Source: Desulfobacula sp.
GTDB lineage: Bacteria; Desulfobacterota; Desulfobacteria; Desulfobacterales; Desulfobacteraceae
DNA length: 42,132 nucleotides
Direction of reading: 5' to 3'
Assembly: GCA_023701135.1 (NCBI GenBank)
Contig: JAMPXP010000031.1
Location: 1-42,132, forward strand
Position 1 is the first letter of the stretch, and each line of letters starts with the position of its first letter. The notes under the pieces are model-generated. The model saw only the letters and a program-made list of their open reading frames with translations. It had not been told where the DNA came from and did no database searches. The translations under genes and the position numbers were made by a program. Shown in pieces: positions 1 to 7,967 of this stretch.

Positions 1-81
1 TTAGGGAGCCAAACACACTCGCTTGATTGGGAGTTGAATGACCATGACGGCAGATGGCTGGGTGTTCTGAAATCATTCTAA
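1..81 (+). CDS. C-terminal end of an unidentified protein (cut by window edge)
   Basis: Frame 1 is open from the first base to a TAA at 79-81, giving 26 codons. The peptide has a mixed, protein-like composition and ends in GVLKSF. The start lies left of the window. It is too short to assign to a family, and it could be a chance open frame. Confidence 0.3.
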   Translation, partial: LGSQTHSLDWELNDHDGRWLGVLKSF

Positions 82-465
82 AGGAAGGGTCCCACCCAAA
101 AAATATATGGAGGCCTGTAAATTAATGCTCGACCATGATGAGATCGAAAAACAGGGCTTACAGTCAATAACAAAGGTTCTTCTGGGTTTTGGGGGAGCTA
201 CTGTGTTGATACTGGGGGTTTCTACGGAGTGGAGAGGGTGCTTGTGGGATAGGGTTTATTCCTTCAAATAGGATTGGTTTATCTCCAAGAAAGAACATTC
301 TGGCAGATCCTCCCTGAATAAACTATATTTTCACACAAGCTGATTTGTTGAAATACATTTACAGCCTTCAAAGATGTTGATATGGAATTCCAGAATGTGT
401 TTTATAATTTATTTGGTCGGATATCATTACAAATTATCATGATACACGGAACCACACATTAACTT
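82..465. other. Intergenic stretch before the caspase cassette
   Basis: No convincing gene is present. A 54-codon frame at 107-271 (+) has a hydrophobic middle (LLGFGGATVLILG) but no ribosome-binding site at a sensible distance, so I do not call it. The region turns strongly AT-rich after about 300. It ends at a G followed by TTAGAA (465-471), which I interpret as the recombination point of the cassette that follows. It might contain the attI site or a secondary insertion site, but no attC-like fold is visible here. Confidence 0.4.
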
Positions 466-2135
466 GTTAGAAAAAAAATCGTATCCAATAAGAAGTAAAA
501 AATTATTGTGGAGTAAATATGGGAATAAAAATATTTTCAGTTGGTGTCAGCGACTATGATGATTTAGAACCTATCCCATATTGTAATAATGATGCAAATG
601 TCTTTTCAAAAGTTATTCATGAAAATCTCTTAACATCAGTTCCACTTGTCTTTTTAGATAATCAAGTAACGGTATCTTCGCTACCAAGGAAATTTAAAAA
701 ATTTTGTGATGATCTAAATTCAGGAGACACTCTGATCTTTTTTTATGCCGGTCATGGATGTAATCACAATGAAATCTCATACCTATCTGCTTATGATAGT
801 GAGGATTCACCTCAAGATATTGAAGAGACGTGGATAAGCTTAGAGACTCTACGAAAAATTGCGAGGAAATCACAGGCAAGTAAGAGAATCTTTTTTATAG
901 ATGCATGTCAGGCCGTAAAAAAAGATAAGCGAAGTTCCCTACTCGATTCTCTAGATATTAGAGAAGCAATAGATGTTGAAAATGAAAATGAATATGAAAT
1001 TGTTTTATTTTCTTGTAGTAAGGGACAAGCGGCAATATCAAGTAAGTCTCTTGAACATGGCGTTTGGACATATTATTTGATACAAGCCTTTAGTTGCAGT
1101 GAGATAGGAAAACCTGCACTAAACGAAAATTATGAACTACGAGTAAGCCGCTTACAGGATTTTTTGCATTTAAAGGTAAGAGAATATTTCACTAGCAAAG
1201 GAAGACAGGTTTCTCAAAAGCCGAGAGGTGATATTAATTCAGGAATTGACCCAATATTAACAAGTTTCCCTCCAGCAAAGGTTGAGAAATACCAGGCAAT
1301 TCCCGATAAACATCTAAATAGAATTACCTACCAAGCAATTGAAATTAAAGATGTTGATGATTTACCCGGTTTCATAAAGAAACCTTATAATAGAAAGCAC
1401 CATGTACCAGACGAATATAACAGCAGAACTTCAAGTTTTGTGAAACGAATTGGAAATGAAGTCGTACTAGAAATCATTCAGTATGCAAAGCAGAATCTAA
1501 TTGAATTATTTGATCTACTACCAGATACAGATATTAATGATGGAGGTTTTAAGTATGAGCCACCTGAAGATGAAGGTTATGCATCATTTGAGTGTCAGTT
1601 TTTAAGATTTGAAGTAACACTTGATCTTGATGAGGAAGATCCAAGTCATGCTATAATTAACTCGGAATTAATTCCGTATGATCAAAACATGATTTTTGAA
1701 ATGCGGGAAGAGTTAGATTCCTGTTTTTTATATTGGTTTGATAAAATGGTATTTACTGGCAAATCATTTAAAATGGCTGACTTATATAAGAGGCTAAAAA
1801 AACATGAAAAAAAAGATGGTCTACCATTTACCCTAAAATATATGGATGAACAGCAATGCTTTGAAATTGTGTTAGAATCTGGAAGAACCATTACGTTCTA
1901 CAACAGCAAAATTGAAATCGGTTTTAAAGGGACGGAATCTTTGGATAAATTACTAGAGTCTCTTAAAGAAGTGTCCAATACTTTATTACAGATTGATAAT
2001 CAAACCAAACTATTAAGCTAATAAGTTCAGCCAGAATGGCAATTAACAAAACATTCGAAAATAGAATTTTCTAACAAATGCATACACCGGAGCTTCCCCG
2101 CCGCGACGCTTTGGGAAACCCAGGTGATGCTGGCG
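466..2135 (+). mobile_element. Putative integron gene cassette carrying the caspase gene
   Basis: The cassette is bounded on the left by G/TTAGAA (465-471) and on the right by an attC-like imperfect palindrome whose R'' box, TTCTAAC (2069-2075), is the exact reverse complement of GTTAGAA at the left end. That pairing is expected because integron recombination splits R' between the two ends of a linear cassette. The 1.67 kb unit has one ORF in the same orientation as the attC and little spare sequence, as in known cassettes. No integron integrase is in the window. The R boxes deviate at one edge base from the RYYYAAC/GTTRRRY consensus. The call rests on reading structure by eye. Confidence 0.6.
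519..2021 (+). CDS. Caspase-like (peptidase C14/metacaspase-type) protease with unassigned C-terminal half
   Basis: Predicted cysteine protease of the caspase-hemoglobinase fold, likely cytoplasmic because there is no signal peptide or membrane segment. The N-terminal half carries the hallmarks: VGVSDYDD near residue 8, the catalytic His79 in FFYAGHG, and Cys130 in FFIDACQA. A p10-like part follows (FSCSKGQAAIS, then HGVWTYYL, residues 163-187). Residues 250-500 are acidic, rich in Asp/Glu and aromatics, with no domain I recognise; this half could sense or bind a partner. The ATG has GGAG at 509-512, six bases upstream. The gene is AT-rich and sits alone between putative integron cassette ends. 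Prokaryotic caspases of this type often act in self-killing or antiphage responses; that role is inferred here, since no partner gene is adjacent. Confidence 0.85.
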   Translation: MGIKIFSVGVSDYDDLEPIPYCNNDANVFSKVIHENLLTSVPLVFLDNQVTVSSLPRKFKKFCDDLNSGDTLIFFYAGHGCNHNEISYLSAYDSEDSPQDIEETWISLETLRKIARKSQASKRIFFIDACQAVKKDKRSSLLDSLDIREAIDVENENEYEIVLFSCSKGQAAISSKSLEHGVWTYYLIQAFSCSEIGKPALNENYELRVSRLQDFLHLKVREYFTSKGRQVSQKPRGDINSGIDPILTSFPPAKVEKYQAIPDKHLNRITYQAIEIKDVDDLPGFIKKPYNRKHHVPDEYNSRTSSFVKRIGNEVVLEIIQYAKQNLIELFDLLPDTDINDGGFKYEPPEDEGYASFECQFLRFEVTLDLDEEDPSHAIINSELIPYDQNMIFEMREELDSCFLYWFDKMVFTGKSFKMADLYKRLKKHEKKDGLPFTLKYMDEQQCFEIVLESGRTITFYNSKIEIGFKGTESLDKLLESLKEVSNTLLQIDNQTKLLS

Positions 2136-2141
2136 TTCAAT
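2069..2141 (+). other. attC-like integron recombination site
   Basis: The site folds as an attC: R'' TTCTAAC (2069-2075), an unpaired AAAT spacer, and an L arm GCAT-A-CACC (2080-2088) that pairs with GGTG-ATGC (2123-2130), leaving one extrahelical A. Inside this is a second stem, TTCCC (2094-2098) with GGGAA (2113-2117), around a terminal loop. An unpaired TGGC then leads to the GTT at 2135-2137. Bulged base, unpaired central spacer and terminal structure match known attC architecture. After integration the trailing bases TTCAAT belong to the next DNA. It starts 48 bases after the caspase stop codon, the usual place. Confidence 0.65.
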
Positions 2142-2487
2142 TTTATTTCCTGACAATCTTAATCAAACTTATTTTTCCAGATTGTTTTTTATAATATATA
2201 TTCACATCAGACAAAAACCGATATCAAAGAAGTTTCCGAGCCTTCACGATATGATGATCCGCTCTACAGAATGCCCAGCCATTCACTCCTCCAGCTTTTC
2301 TGGTACTGCAATTTTGGGATTGAAGCATGATTAAGGGGAAGGATAGGGAAAGATAAAGGGTAATAGTTGATGGGTACCATGATTTTTTTATATATCTCAA
2401 CTGAATGATCTGGTATTGTTTTTTATTCTAAGTGCCTTATTATCTGCTATTAATTGATTTTTTTTACACTAATGATGAGGAATAGAA
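2142..2487. other. Intergenic stretch after the attC-like site
   Basis: I see no gene in this stretch. There is no second attC-like fold, so the cassette array, if any, has only this member on the right. The segment just before 2488 is very AT-rich and probably holds the promoter of the next gene, but no convincing -35/-10 pair stands out. Confidence 0.4.
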
Positions 2488-2871
2488 ATGAAAATAGCCA
2501 TTACAATAGAATTAGACAAAGAATCAGCTGAGATCTTCCAGACCCCGTTTAAGAAACTTTCAAGGCAGATCAATGATCTGATTGGCATGTTTAAAAAAGT
2601 TGATTATGAAGTTGAAGACGCTCCGGCTCTTGTTCCTGAAGCAAAGCCAACTAAATCAGCGGCCAAAAAGCCAAAAAAGAAGCCACGTCCTAAAATTTCT
2701 GTAAAAGCCACTATTCTAAAAGCTATCAAAAATCACAAGGACGGCGTTAACACCAAAGATTTAAAGCAAGAAACCGGTTTAACCGGCAAACAGATTTCAA
2801 ACAACCTGTTTCATTTGAAGAAGGATAAAAAGGTAGAGAAAACAGAAGGCGGGTTGTTTATTGCGATTTAA
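2488..2871 (+). CDS. Small protein with Lys/Pro-rich linker and C-terminal winged-helix-like domain
   Basis: A 127-residue basic protein. Residues 1-40 resemble a short dimerisation or coiled segment (KLSRQINDLIGMFKKV). Residues 50-72 form a disordered Lys/Pro/Ala linker (AKKPKKKPRPK). Residues 75-127 look like a helix-turn-helix or winged-helix unit: ILKAIKNHKDGVNTKDLKQETGLTG leads to a recognition-like helix QISNNLFHLKKDKKV and a wing GGLFIAI. It is probably DNA-binding and may be nucleoid-associated or a regulator. GAGG lies about nine bases before the ATG. It stands alone and is followed by a hairpin. The family is not recognised; the DNA-binding role is inferred from composition and the HTH-like pattern. 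Confidence 0.7.
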   Translation: MKIAITIELDKESAEIFQTPFKKLSRQINDLIGMFKKVDYEVEDAPALVPEAKPTKSAAKKPKKKPRPKISVKATILKAIKNHKDGVNTKDLKQETGLTGKQISNNLFHLKKDKKVEKTEGGLFIAI

Positions 2872-2888
2872 TGTTTTGATGTCCCGGG

Positions 2889-2910
2889 TTAACATTCGGA
2901 AGAATGTTAA
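2889..2910 (+). terminator. Hairpin, likely terminator of the winged-helix gene
   Basis: A perfect 9-bp inverted repeat, TTAACATTC and GAATGTTAA, flanks a GGAA loop and begins 18 bases after the stop codon at 2871. It is followed by an AT-rich tract with a short T run rather than a clean poly-T, so termination strength is uncertain. Confidence 0.5.
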
Positions 2911-3133
2911 TCCATCAAATTTTGTGAATCACCCTATTGATCAAAAACTTCATAGGTATTCATAAAAAAATTGATCCTGGAATGTTCGTCCATCGGATAA
3001 TAATACTTGAGTGGGGTTTTTTAAGAAATTGTATTGATTACAGCCTTATTTTAAGGAATGGTAAATACTTGTATATTGTTGAAAAATTTAAACTGAAGAC
3101 ATTTTCTTTTAACGAAATAAAAAGGTAGAATTG

Positions 3134-4786
3134 ATGGGTTGTTATAGAAAAGATGCAATAAAAAAAAATGAAGCGCAGAGACTACAAGAAAAAAGCCAAA
3201 ACGAAGCATCAGAAATAGGCAAGAAATATCTATTAACTAAAAGCATTGGTTTTAAAAGCATTATTGTATTGATATATAAGGACAAGGAACAACTCGTAGA
3301 AAAAGAAAATTTAAATTTATTAAAAGAAAATATTATAGAACTCAATAAACAAACAAAAAAGAATACACCCTCTAATCCTGATGAATATGATGAAGTAATG
3401 CTTATGGAAAACACATGCAATGATGCATTGCAGTATATTCAAGATTTAGAAAAAATAAAGAAAATTTTAGAAAAGAGGGGGTTTAAATTAGACTACAGTA
3501 AATTAGTCAAATTGATGGCAGATTTGGTAAATGAAGACATAAAAAAGAGTATGGGCGAACTTACAATTCCTGTTTATGATCTGATTTCAAAGATTACAAC
3601 AAACAAAAAGCAAATTGTTAAAGAATATCTTAAACTTGGTTTTGATAATAGAGCTAATGAAATGATAATTCAAGATTTGTTTGATAAATTTGGGTTTTCT
3701 TATTCTATTGAAGAAGTAACTAAGTTATTAGGTCAATGTCTTGAAGATAAAGAATTGGAAGATTTTGAGAAAAATTTAGGGATAAAACAACAGAAACACA
3801 TTGGTGATTTTGATTCCTTAAATGGACATCAATTTGAGAATTATCTCAAAGAACTGTTTTTATCATTAGGATATCAAGTAATTAGAACAAAATTAAGCAG
3901 GGATCAAGGAGCTGACTTGATTATTAAAAAAGATGATGAAAAAACAGTTGTACAAGCAAAAAAATATTCTGGTCAAGTAGGAAACAAAGCAATTCAAGAG
4001 ATTGTTGCATCGAAAAAATATTACGGCGCAGAAAAAGCAATGGTTGTTACGACTGGAGTTTTTACTAAAAGTGCTATGGAATTAGCAAAAAGTAATAAAG
4101 TTGAACTTTGGGATAAAAATCGTCTTGAAGAAAGCATCTCAGAAATTAACAAATCTTTCGATAAAAATAGGCGCTTGGAATCAGATCAATCGGCAATTAT
4201 TGATGCGAATTATCTTTTTACATTGAAAAATCGTCTTAAAGAAAGCATCTCAGAAATTAACAAATCTTCCGATAAAAATAGGTGGTTGGAATCAGAGCAA
4301 TCGGCAATTATGGATACGGATTATCTTTTTACATTGATAAATAGTCTTGAAGAACTCAGCTCAAAAATGGACAAATATATAAATACAGATAGTTGGCTCA
4401 AATCAAAACAATCGGTAAGTATTAATGATGAGTATGCTTCTACATTTTGTCAATTCTGTGAATCTAAAATTATGCTTAAGACAAATGATTTGCCAAAGAT
4501 AAAGACACAAAAAAAAATGATTTGCCCTGAATGTAGATTTGATGTGGAGATATCAATTCCTGAAAAAGTTTATTCTTGCGTAGGTTGCAAAAAAGAATTT
4601 GAAACAGTTAAAGAGGTGATAGAACACTCTAAACAATGTATAAAAGCCAAAGAAAGAGAGTTTAATTGCTCCCATTGTAAGAAAGAATTTACTTTAAATG
4701 ATACTGAATTTGCGGAATTTATAAAAAAAAGCTATCTAAAAATTAAATGTTCTGAATGTAAGAAAAGTAATATTCTAAAAAAATAA
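3134..4786 (+). CDS. Mrr-type restriction endonuclease with 37-residue tandem repeats and C-terminal zinc ribbons
   Basis: Predicted nuclease of the Mrr_cat (PD-(D/E)xK) family. ATG 3134 is preferred over TTG 3131 because AAAGG (3121-3125) lies eight bases before it; this gives 550 residues. Residues 1-220 are Lys/Glu-rich and helical. The nuclease core spans about 225-328: NGHQFENYLKEL, then D257-QGAD261 and Q274-A-K276, the usual Mrr catalytic set, followed by IQEIVASKKYYGA. Three near-identical 37-residue repeats occupy 329-439. The last 110 residues hold CxxC pairs CQFC, CPEC, CVGC, CSHC and CSEC, i.e. two or three zinc modules that probably bind DNA. Such enzymes usually cut modified or foreign DNA; here no methylase is adjacent, which fits a modification-dependent or standalone defence enzyme. 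Confidence 0.85.
   Translation: MGCYRKDAIKKNEAQRLQEKSQNEASEIGKKYLLTKSIGFKSIIVLIYKDKEQLVEKENLNLLKENIIELNKQTKKNTPSNPDEYDEVMLMENTCNDALQYIQDLEKIKKILEKRGFKLDYSKLVKLMADLVNEDIKKSMGELTIPVYDLISKITTNKKQIVKEYLKLGFDNRANEMIIQDLFDKFGFSYSIEEVTKLLGQCLEDKELEDFEKNLGIKQQKHIGDFDSLNGHQFENYLKELFLSLGYQVIRTKLSRDQGADLIIKKDDEKTVVQAKKYSGQVGNKAIQEIVASKKYYGAEKAMVVTTGVFTKSAMELAKSNKVELWDKNRLEESISEINKSFDKNRRLESDQSAIIDANYLFTLKNRLKESISEINKSSDKNRWLESEQSAIMDTDYLFTLINSLEELSSKMDKYINTDSWLKSKQSVSINDEYASTFCQFCESKIMLKTNDLPKIKTQKKMICPECRFDVEISIPEKVYSCVGCKKEFETVKEVIEHSKQCIKAKEREFNCSHCKKEFTLNDTEFAEFIKKSYLKIKCSECKKSNILKK
4118..4450 (+). repeat. Three in-frame 111-bp tandem repeats inside the Mrr-like gene
   Basis: Copies are at 4118-4228, 4229-4339 and 4340-4450, each exactly 111 bp. 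Copies 1 and 2 are nearly identical (N-RL-ESISEINKS-DKNR-LES-QSAI), while copy 3 is diverged (SLEELSSKMDKYINTDSWLKSKQS). The close match of copies 1 and 2 suggests a recent duplication, and the unit length could vary between strains. Confidence 0.9.
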
Positions 4787-5365
4787 AACATCAGATTTTT
4801 TTACTACACGTTGGCATTTTTTTACTTTATGGGTTTATGAAATTCAACTATATTGGAAAATCCCTGCAAGTAGTTTTCTAAATTATTTTGAAGCCCCTGC
4901 TTAAATATCCATCCCTGCTTTTGTTGCTTTTTTTATTCCAGGGGCTTTCTCAATGTTCCCCTTAACCTTGATATATTTTTCAAGGAGCTGTCGGCGTATT
5001 TCCAAATCCATAATTTTGCTTGGGTTATCTATGGGCTGGATTCTTGGGGCATCAAAGGATGAAAATTGATGAGGGAAAAGTGCCGTTCGTATGGACAAGC
5101 GTTTTTTCTGCGTTTTAATCTGATATGAAAACAGGGATTAAAATGAAGATGTGTTGATCGCTGTGACAAAATCACCCAGAAGACAGATTACATCAAGACA
5201 CTTGTAATCATTGGAACTGGAAGGATTTTATAGGGCTGGATTACAAACTGACCGATACGATAAGGACAGGGGGTAGGGTGGATGAGGCACACGCTCTATG
5301 ATTTTTCTTGCCTTATGCCGGTGTCCGTGTAAAAAGTCAGAAGGACAAAAAAGAAGGGACCCCCA
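4787..5365. other. Long intergenic stretch with decayed-looking sequence
   Basis: No supported gene. On the minus strand a 65-codon frame at 4901-5098 begins with TTG and encodes a basic, helical peptide (MDLEIRRQLLEKYIKVKGNIEKA). It has no good ribosome-binding site or ATG at its start and may be a gene remnant. The remainder up to the small gene at 5366 shows no RNA gene or strong repeat. Confidence 0.4.
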
Positions 5366-5536
5366 ATGCTGGAAGAAATAAAAAATCAGGGCAAGGATGA
5401 TCTCACCCAGACTTTAACCATAGAGTTGCCTTGTCAGATTTTTGAAAGGGTTCAAAGGTATGCCAAAGAAAATGGGATGGATACGGCCGGGGTGTTGATT
5501 GAGGCCCTGGATAGTTTTTTGAGAAGGCAGGATTGA
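5366..5536 (+). CDS. Small ribbon-helix-helix-like protein (56 aa)
   Basis: A 56-codon gene that is easy to miss. After ten polar residues it reads LTQTLTIELP, a beta-strand as in ribbon-helix-helix regulators, then two helices (CQIFERVQRYAKENG and MDTAGVLIEALDSFLRRQ). The turn between the helices is where MetJ/Arc-type proteins have G-x-[ST]. AAGAAGGG at 5351-5358 is a good Shine-Dalgarno seven bases before the ATG. It probably binds DNA as a dimer. It lies next to the repeat cluster at 5668-5820 and could be the repressor of the leftward helicase module or a stray antitoxin; no toxin is adjacent. Confidence 0.6.
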   Translation: MLEEIKNQGKDDLTQTLTIELPCQIFERVQRYAKENGMDTAGVLIEALDSFLRRQD

Positions 5537-5667
5537 TCCGGCAGACACCCAATGAAAAAGGATGCCCTCTATGCTTTTAGTCTGTCAACGATTACAGGCC
5601 GTGTTGTTTTTCAACCCCTCTTTTAAAACTTTTAAACAAATTTAAAAACACCTATAAGTTCAGTGAT

Positions 5668-5820
5668 GTGTAATGGGTTTCATTTCATCACAATAGTGTT
5701 TTTTTGTAATATCCTGTAATAACGGTATTAAATTCCTTCAATCCGATAAAAATTACACTCCGTTACACTACTGTAATTACATTCGTCACAGGGGTTCAGA
5801 TTACAGGCTTCCTGTAACAC
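5668..5820. repeat. Cluster of TGTAA/TTACA motifs downstream of the helicase module
   Basis: At least eight copies of TGTAA or its complement occur in 153 bases: 5668-5673, 5705-5710, 5715-5720, 5753-5758, 5763-5768, 5772-5781, 5801-5805 and 5813-5820. One pair forms a perfect inverted repeat, TTACAGG-ctt-CCTGTAA (5801-5817). The same motif recurs in palindromes on the other side of the helicase gene (7880-7990). Such clustering fits iterons or operator sites. Part of it lies inside the small gene at 5728-5916, so some constraint could come from coding. Confidence 0.55.
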
Positions 5821-5916
5821 ACGCTTTGAATGTCCTAACACAATTTGTTTTTTTGATTTTTTAATTTTCAAATCCATTGATAATATTAGCTTGGTCTTCA
5901 TAGTCATCGAAGTCAT
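5728..5916 (-). CDS. Small Cys-rich protein (62 aa), last gene of the helicase module
   Basis: A leftward gene with a good start signal: AGGTG seven bases before the ATG. The N-terminal 30 residues are basic (MKTKLILSMDLKIKKSKK). The C-terminal part has four cysteines, as CNLNPCDECNYSSVTEC, which could hold a metal. It follows the SF3-like helicase gene by 119 bases on the same strand. Its 3' half overlaps the TGTAA motif cluster, so either the repeats evolved within the gene or the frame is fortuitous. The family is not recognised. The good ribosome site is the main reason for calling it. Confidence 0.5.
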   Translation of the reverse strand: MTSMTMKTKLILSMDLKIKKSKKQIVLGHSKRVLQEACNLNPCDECNYSSVTECNFYRIEGI

Positions 5917-6035
5917 ATCAATTCACCTGAATTTATTTATATTCAAAATTTTATCATATTATAAGTTTTCAAAAAGATATAAGACCATGGGGACCGATAG
6001 TACCAAGCCTTTATTTATAATTGATTCATTGGGTA

Positions 6036-7526
6036 TTACATTGGAAACGGTAGCTGACTGATAGGACTTGGAGTGTTGGCCTCAGTTTCATCCCACAAAA
6101 TTTTACTGTCCATGTTGACCCGTTGTTGAAATTCTTTCCGGCACTCATCCAAAGACGGGAATATCTTTTCCGAGAATCTAACACCCTGAGCACTTCTTTT
6201 TGTCTGTTGTATGTTTTTACAAAGCTTCAGTATTTCTTTACCGAATTGTGTGTCAGAAAACTGTTTAGTTCCTTTTGTGTCAGCCACAAATTTTTTATAC
6301 TCTTCATAAAGGGAAGAGAATGGGACTTGATTTACCCAGGTATCATGAAAACTTAAAAGCGTTCCCGCTTGAAGTCTTTCATACCAAAATTTTTCTTCTT
6401 GGGTCATGCTTTCTTTAATTTGGTCGAATAACGCTGGTGTCCGAGGAATTTTTCTTAAATCAACCTTGGAATAGTCCCAGCGCTGTAAATCATATAGCAT
6501 CGCTTCACGACCGCCATTATTCATTTGGTTATCAATTTCACTGAAATATTTTATGTCTTTCCTTCGGCCAGTTGATAAATCGGTGACAAAAAACCTACGT
6601 TCCTCAAAAGCGGCAGGTATTACCCGGAAATTGTTGCTTGCGATTATCAAATTGATATTATTTTTCTGAGTGGTTACGTCTTTAAATTTCTGCTCTATAT
6701 TTATTGTTGGTTCAGTAACAAGGCTTTTAAGAACTCCTTCTGCCTTTTTATCTCCGGATAGGAAGCCTTCATCAGCAAAAACAATAAGGGCATTTCTCAA
6801 ATGGCTATTAAATTGTCCGGTAAGGTGTGATGATTGAGATAATGTATAATAGTGGGGTGTAAATAAAGACCCGAACATATCGGCATAAAATGATTTACCT
6901 GTCCCTTGCTCTCCTCTTAAAACGATAGCAGTACCTGGTCTTTTCCCTCCCGGGTCTTGTACTATACGAGCCATCCATCCCATAATCCATTGAAAAATAT
7001 TTTCATCCTTATTGGCGATTATGTTTCTGATATGACCTTGAAAAAGTGACCAATCCCCGGGCTGTGGGTTTATATAAAATCCTTTCCAAAGATTATAGTA
7101 GCCAGGGAACTCATTACCAGGGTGAAAGATAATCCCTTTATATGTTCTACGTTGGAGATGCCTGAACCAATACTGCGCCTCATTAATCGTCTTTTTTGGA
7201 TTTTGAGGGTCTGGAAAAGTTTTGTTTGCGTATTTATCGAAAAAATCATTTTTTTTTGAAAAGGTATATTTCGCTTGCTTTAAAATAGGGTCATAGGTCT
7301 CTGTTAAAATGAGTGTTTGTCCTTCATAATCTACAATTGCATGAATTTGGTTTAGTCGATTTATAATCGCATCTTGAACTAGTACTCCTTGGTTGCCGCC
7401 AAATGAGAAAGATTCACGATTCTCCTCAAAATGGTCGTCAATCTCATCCATCAAGTGTTCATTTTCAGCCATTGCTTCCAACTCTTCTTTTGTTGGACGC
7501 CAATCATCATCTTCTTCTGTATTCAT
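6036..7526 (-). CDS. SF3-like primase-helicase (DUF5906/D5-type ATPase) of a mobile replicon
   Basis: Predicted ATP-dependent DNA helicase used in phage or plasmid-type replication. The open frame extends to 7667, but ATG 7526 (MNTEEDDDWRP) has GAGG six bases upstream, and the upstream extension is hydrophobic and atypical. This gives 496 residues. The ATPase core has Walker A GEQGTGKS (205-212), Walker B ALIVFADE (246-253), sensor 1 LIIASNN (293-299) and an arginine-finger-like EERRFF (308-313). The order and the SNNFRVIPA stretch match virulence-associated/DUF5906 helicases. The N-terminal 200 residues lack a primase motif I can identify. Repeat motifs lie on both sides of the gene. No integrase is nearby, so the element is probably a remnant or part of a larger island. 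Confidence 0.8.
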   Translation of the reverse strand: MNTEEDDDWRPTKEELEAMAENEHLMDEIDDHFEENRESFSFGGNQGVLVQDAIINRLNQIHAIVDYEGQTLILTETYDPILKQAKYTFSKKNDFFDKYANKTFPDPQNPKKTINEAQYWFRHLQRRTYKGIIFHPGNEFPGYYNLWKGFYINPQPGDWSLFQGHIRNIIANKDENIFQWIMGWMARIVQDPGGKRPGTAIVLRGEQGTGKSFYADMFGSLFTPHYYTLSQSSHLTGQFNSHLRNALIVFADEGFLSGDKKAEGVLKSLVTEPTINIEQKFKDVTTQKNNINLIIASNNFRVIPAAFEERRFFVTDLSTGRRKDIKYFSEIDNQMNNGGREAMLYDLQRWDYSKVDLRKIPRTPALFDQIKESMTQEEKFWYERLQAGTLLSFHDTWVNQVPFSSLYEEYKKFVADTKGTKQFSDTQFGKEILKLCKNIQQTKRSAQGVRFSEKIFPSLDECRKEFQQRVNMDSKILWDETEANTPSPISQLPFPM

Positions 7527-7879
7527 AGTCATCCTCGTGGAATAGATTTGTTGTAAAAGCGTTTGGAAACAGAAACAATAAAACCAGAATAATTGGGGGA
7601 TGGCAAGCAAATTATAATTGAATATTGTAAAATGTGACTGAATTTTATTTTCTGTTTTCAAAGTCAATACAAAGGCCGTAACTCAATCAGGAAATTTCTT
7701 AAAAATTTCAGACTGTAAAAATCTCGACAGCTCCTTTATTTATGATTTAAATACTACTGATGATTGAAATATAGTGCGTTACGAAATCAATAAAAATTTC
7801 TTTTATGATGATTTTAATGGGCTTAAAACTGGATTTGATATCTATGAAAGTTGATTGATTGTGATGGGTTGATACTACG

Positions 7880-7891
7880 GTGTAATTACAC
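7880..7891. promoter_or_regulatory. Perfect 12-bp palindrome GTGTAATTACAC
   Basis: The sequence equals its own reverse complement and shares its half-site GTGTAA with the 5668-5820 cluster and the 7968-7990 inverted repeat. It lies about 350 bases before the helicase start codon. It could be a protein-binding operator or an iteron; only the symmetry and recurrence are seen directly. Confidence 0.5.
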
Positions 7892-7967
7892 TATAAGATA
7901 CTGTAATTATTATTAAAATTACTAATTTATAACGATTTTACCTGTTAGCCGCTGTTTCAGTGTTTTC

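Noticed and set aside
107-271. 54-codon frame with a hydrophobic core
   Set aside because: No Shine-Dalgarno sequence at a useful distance and no conserved-looking motif.
2937-3128. 63-codon frame before the Mrr-like gene
   Set aside because: It starts with TTG, has no ribosome site and an unlikely composition; best seen as leader DNA.
4901-5098. 65-codon minus-strand frame
   Set aside because: TTG start without ribosome site and no recognisable fold; possibly a relic but not supportable as a gene.
7527-7667. N-terminal extension of the helicase to 7667
   Set aside because: Hydrophobic and aromatic leader without a ribosome site, whereas ATG 7526 has GAGG at proper spacing.
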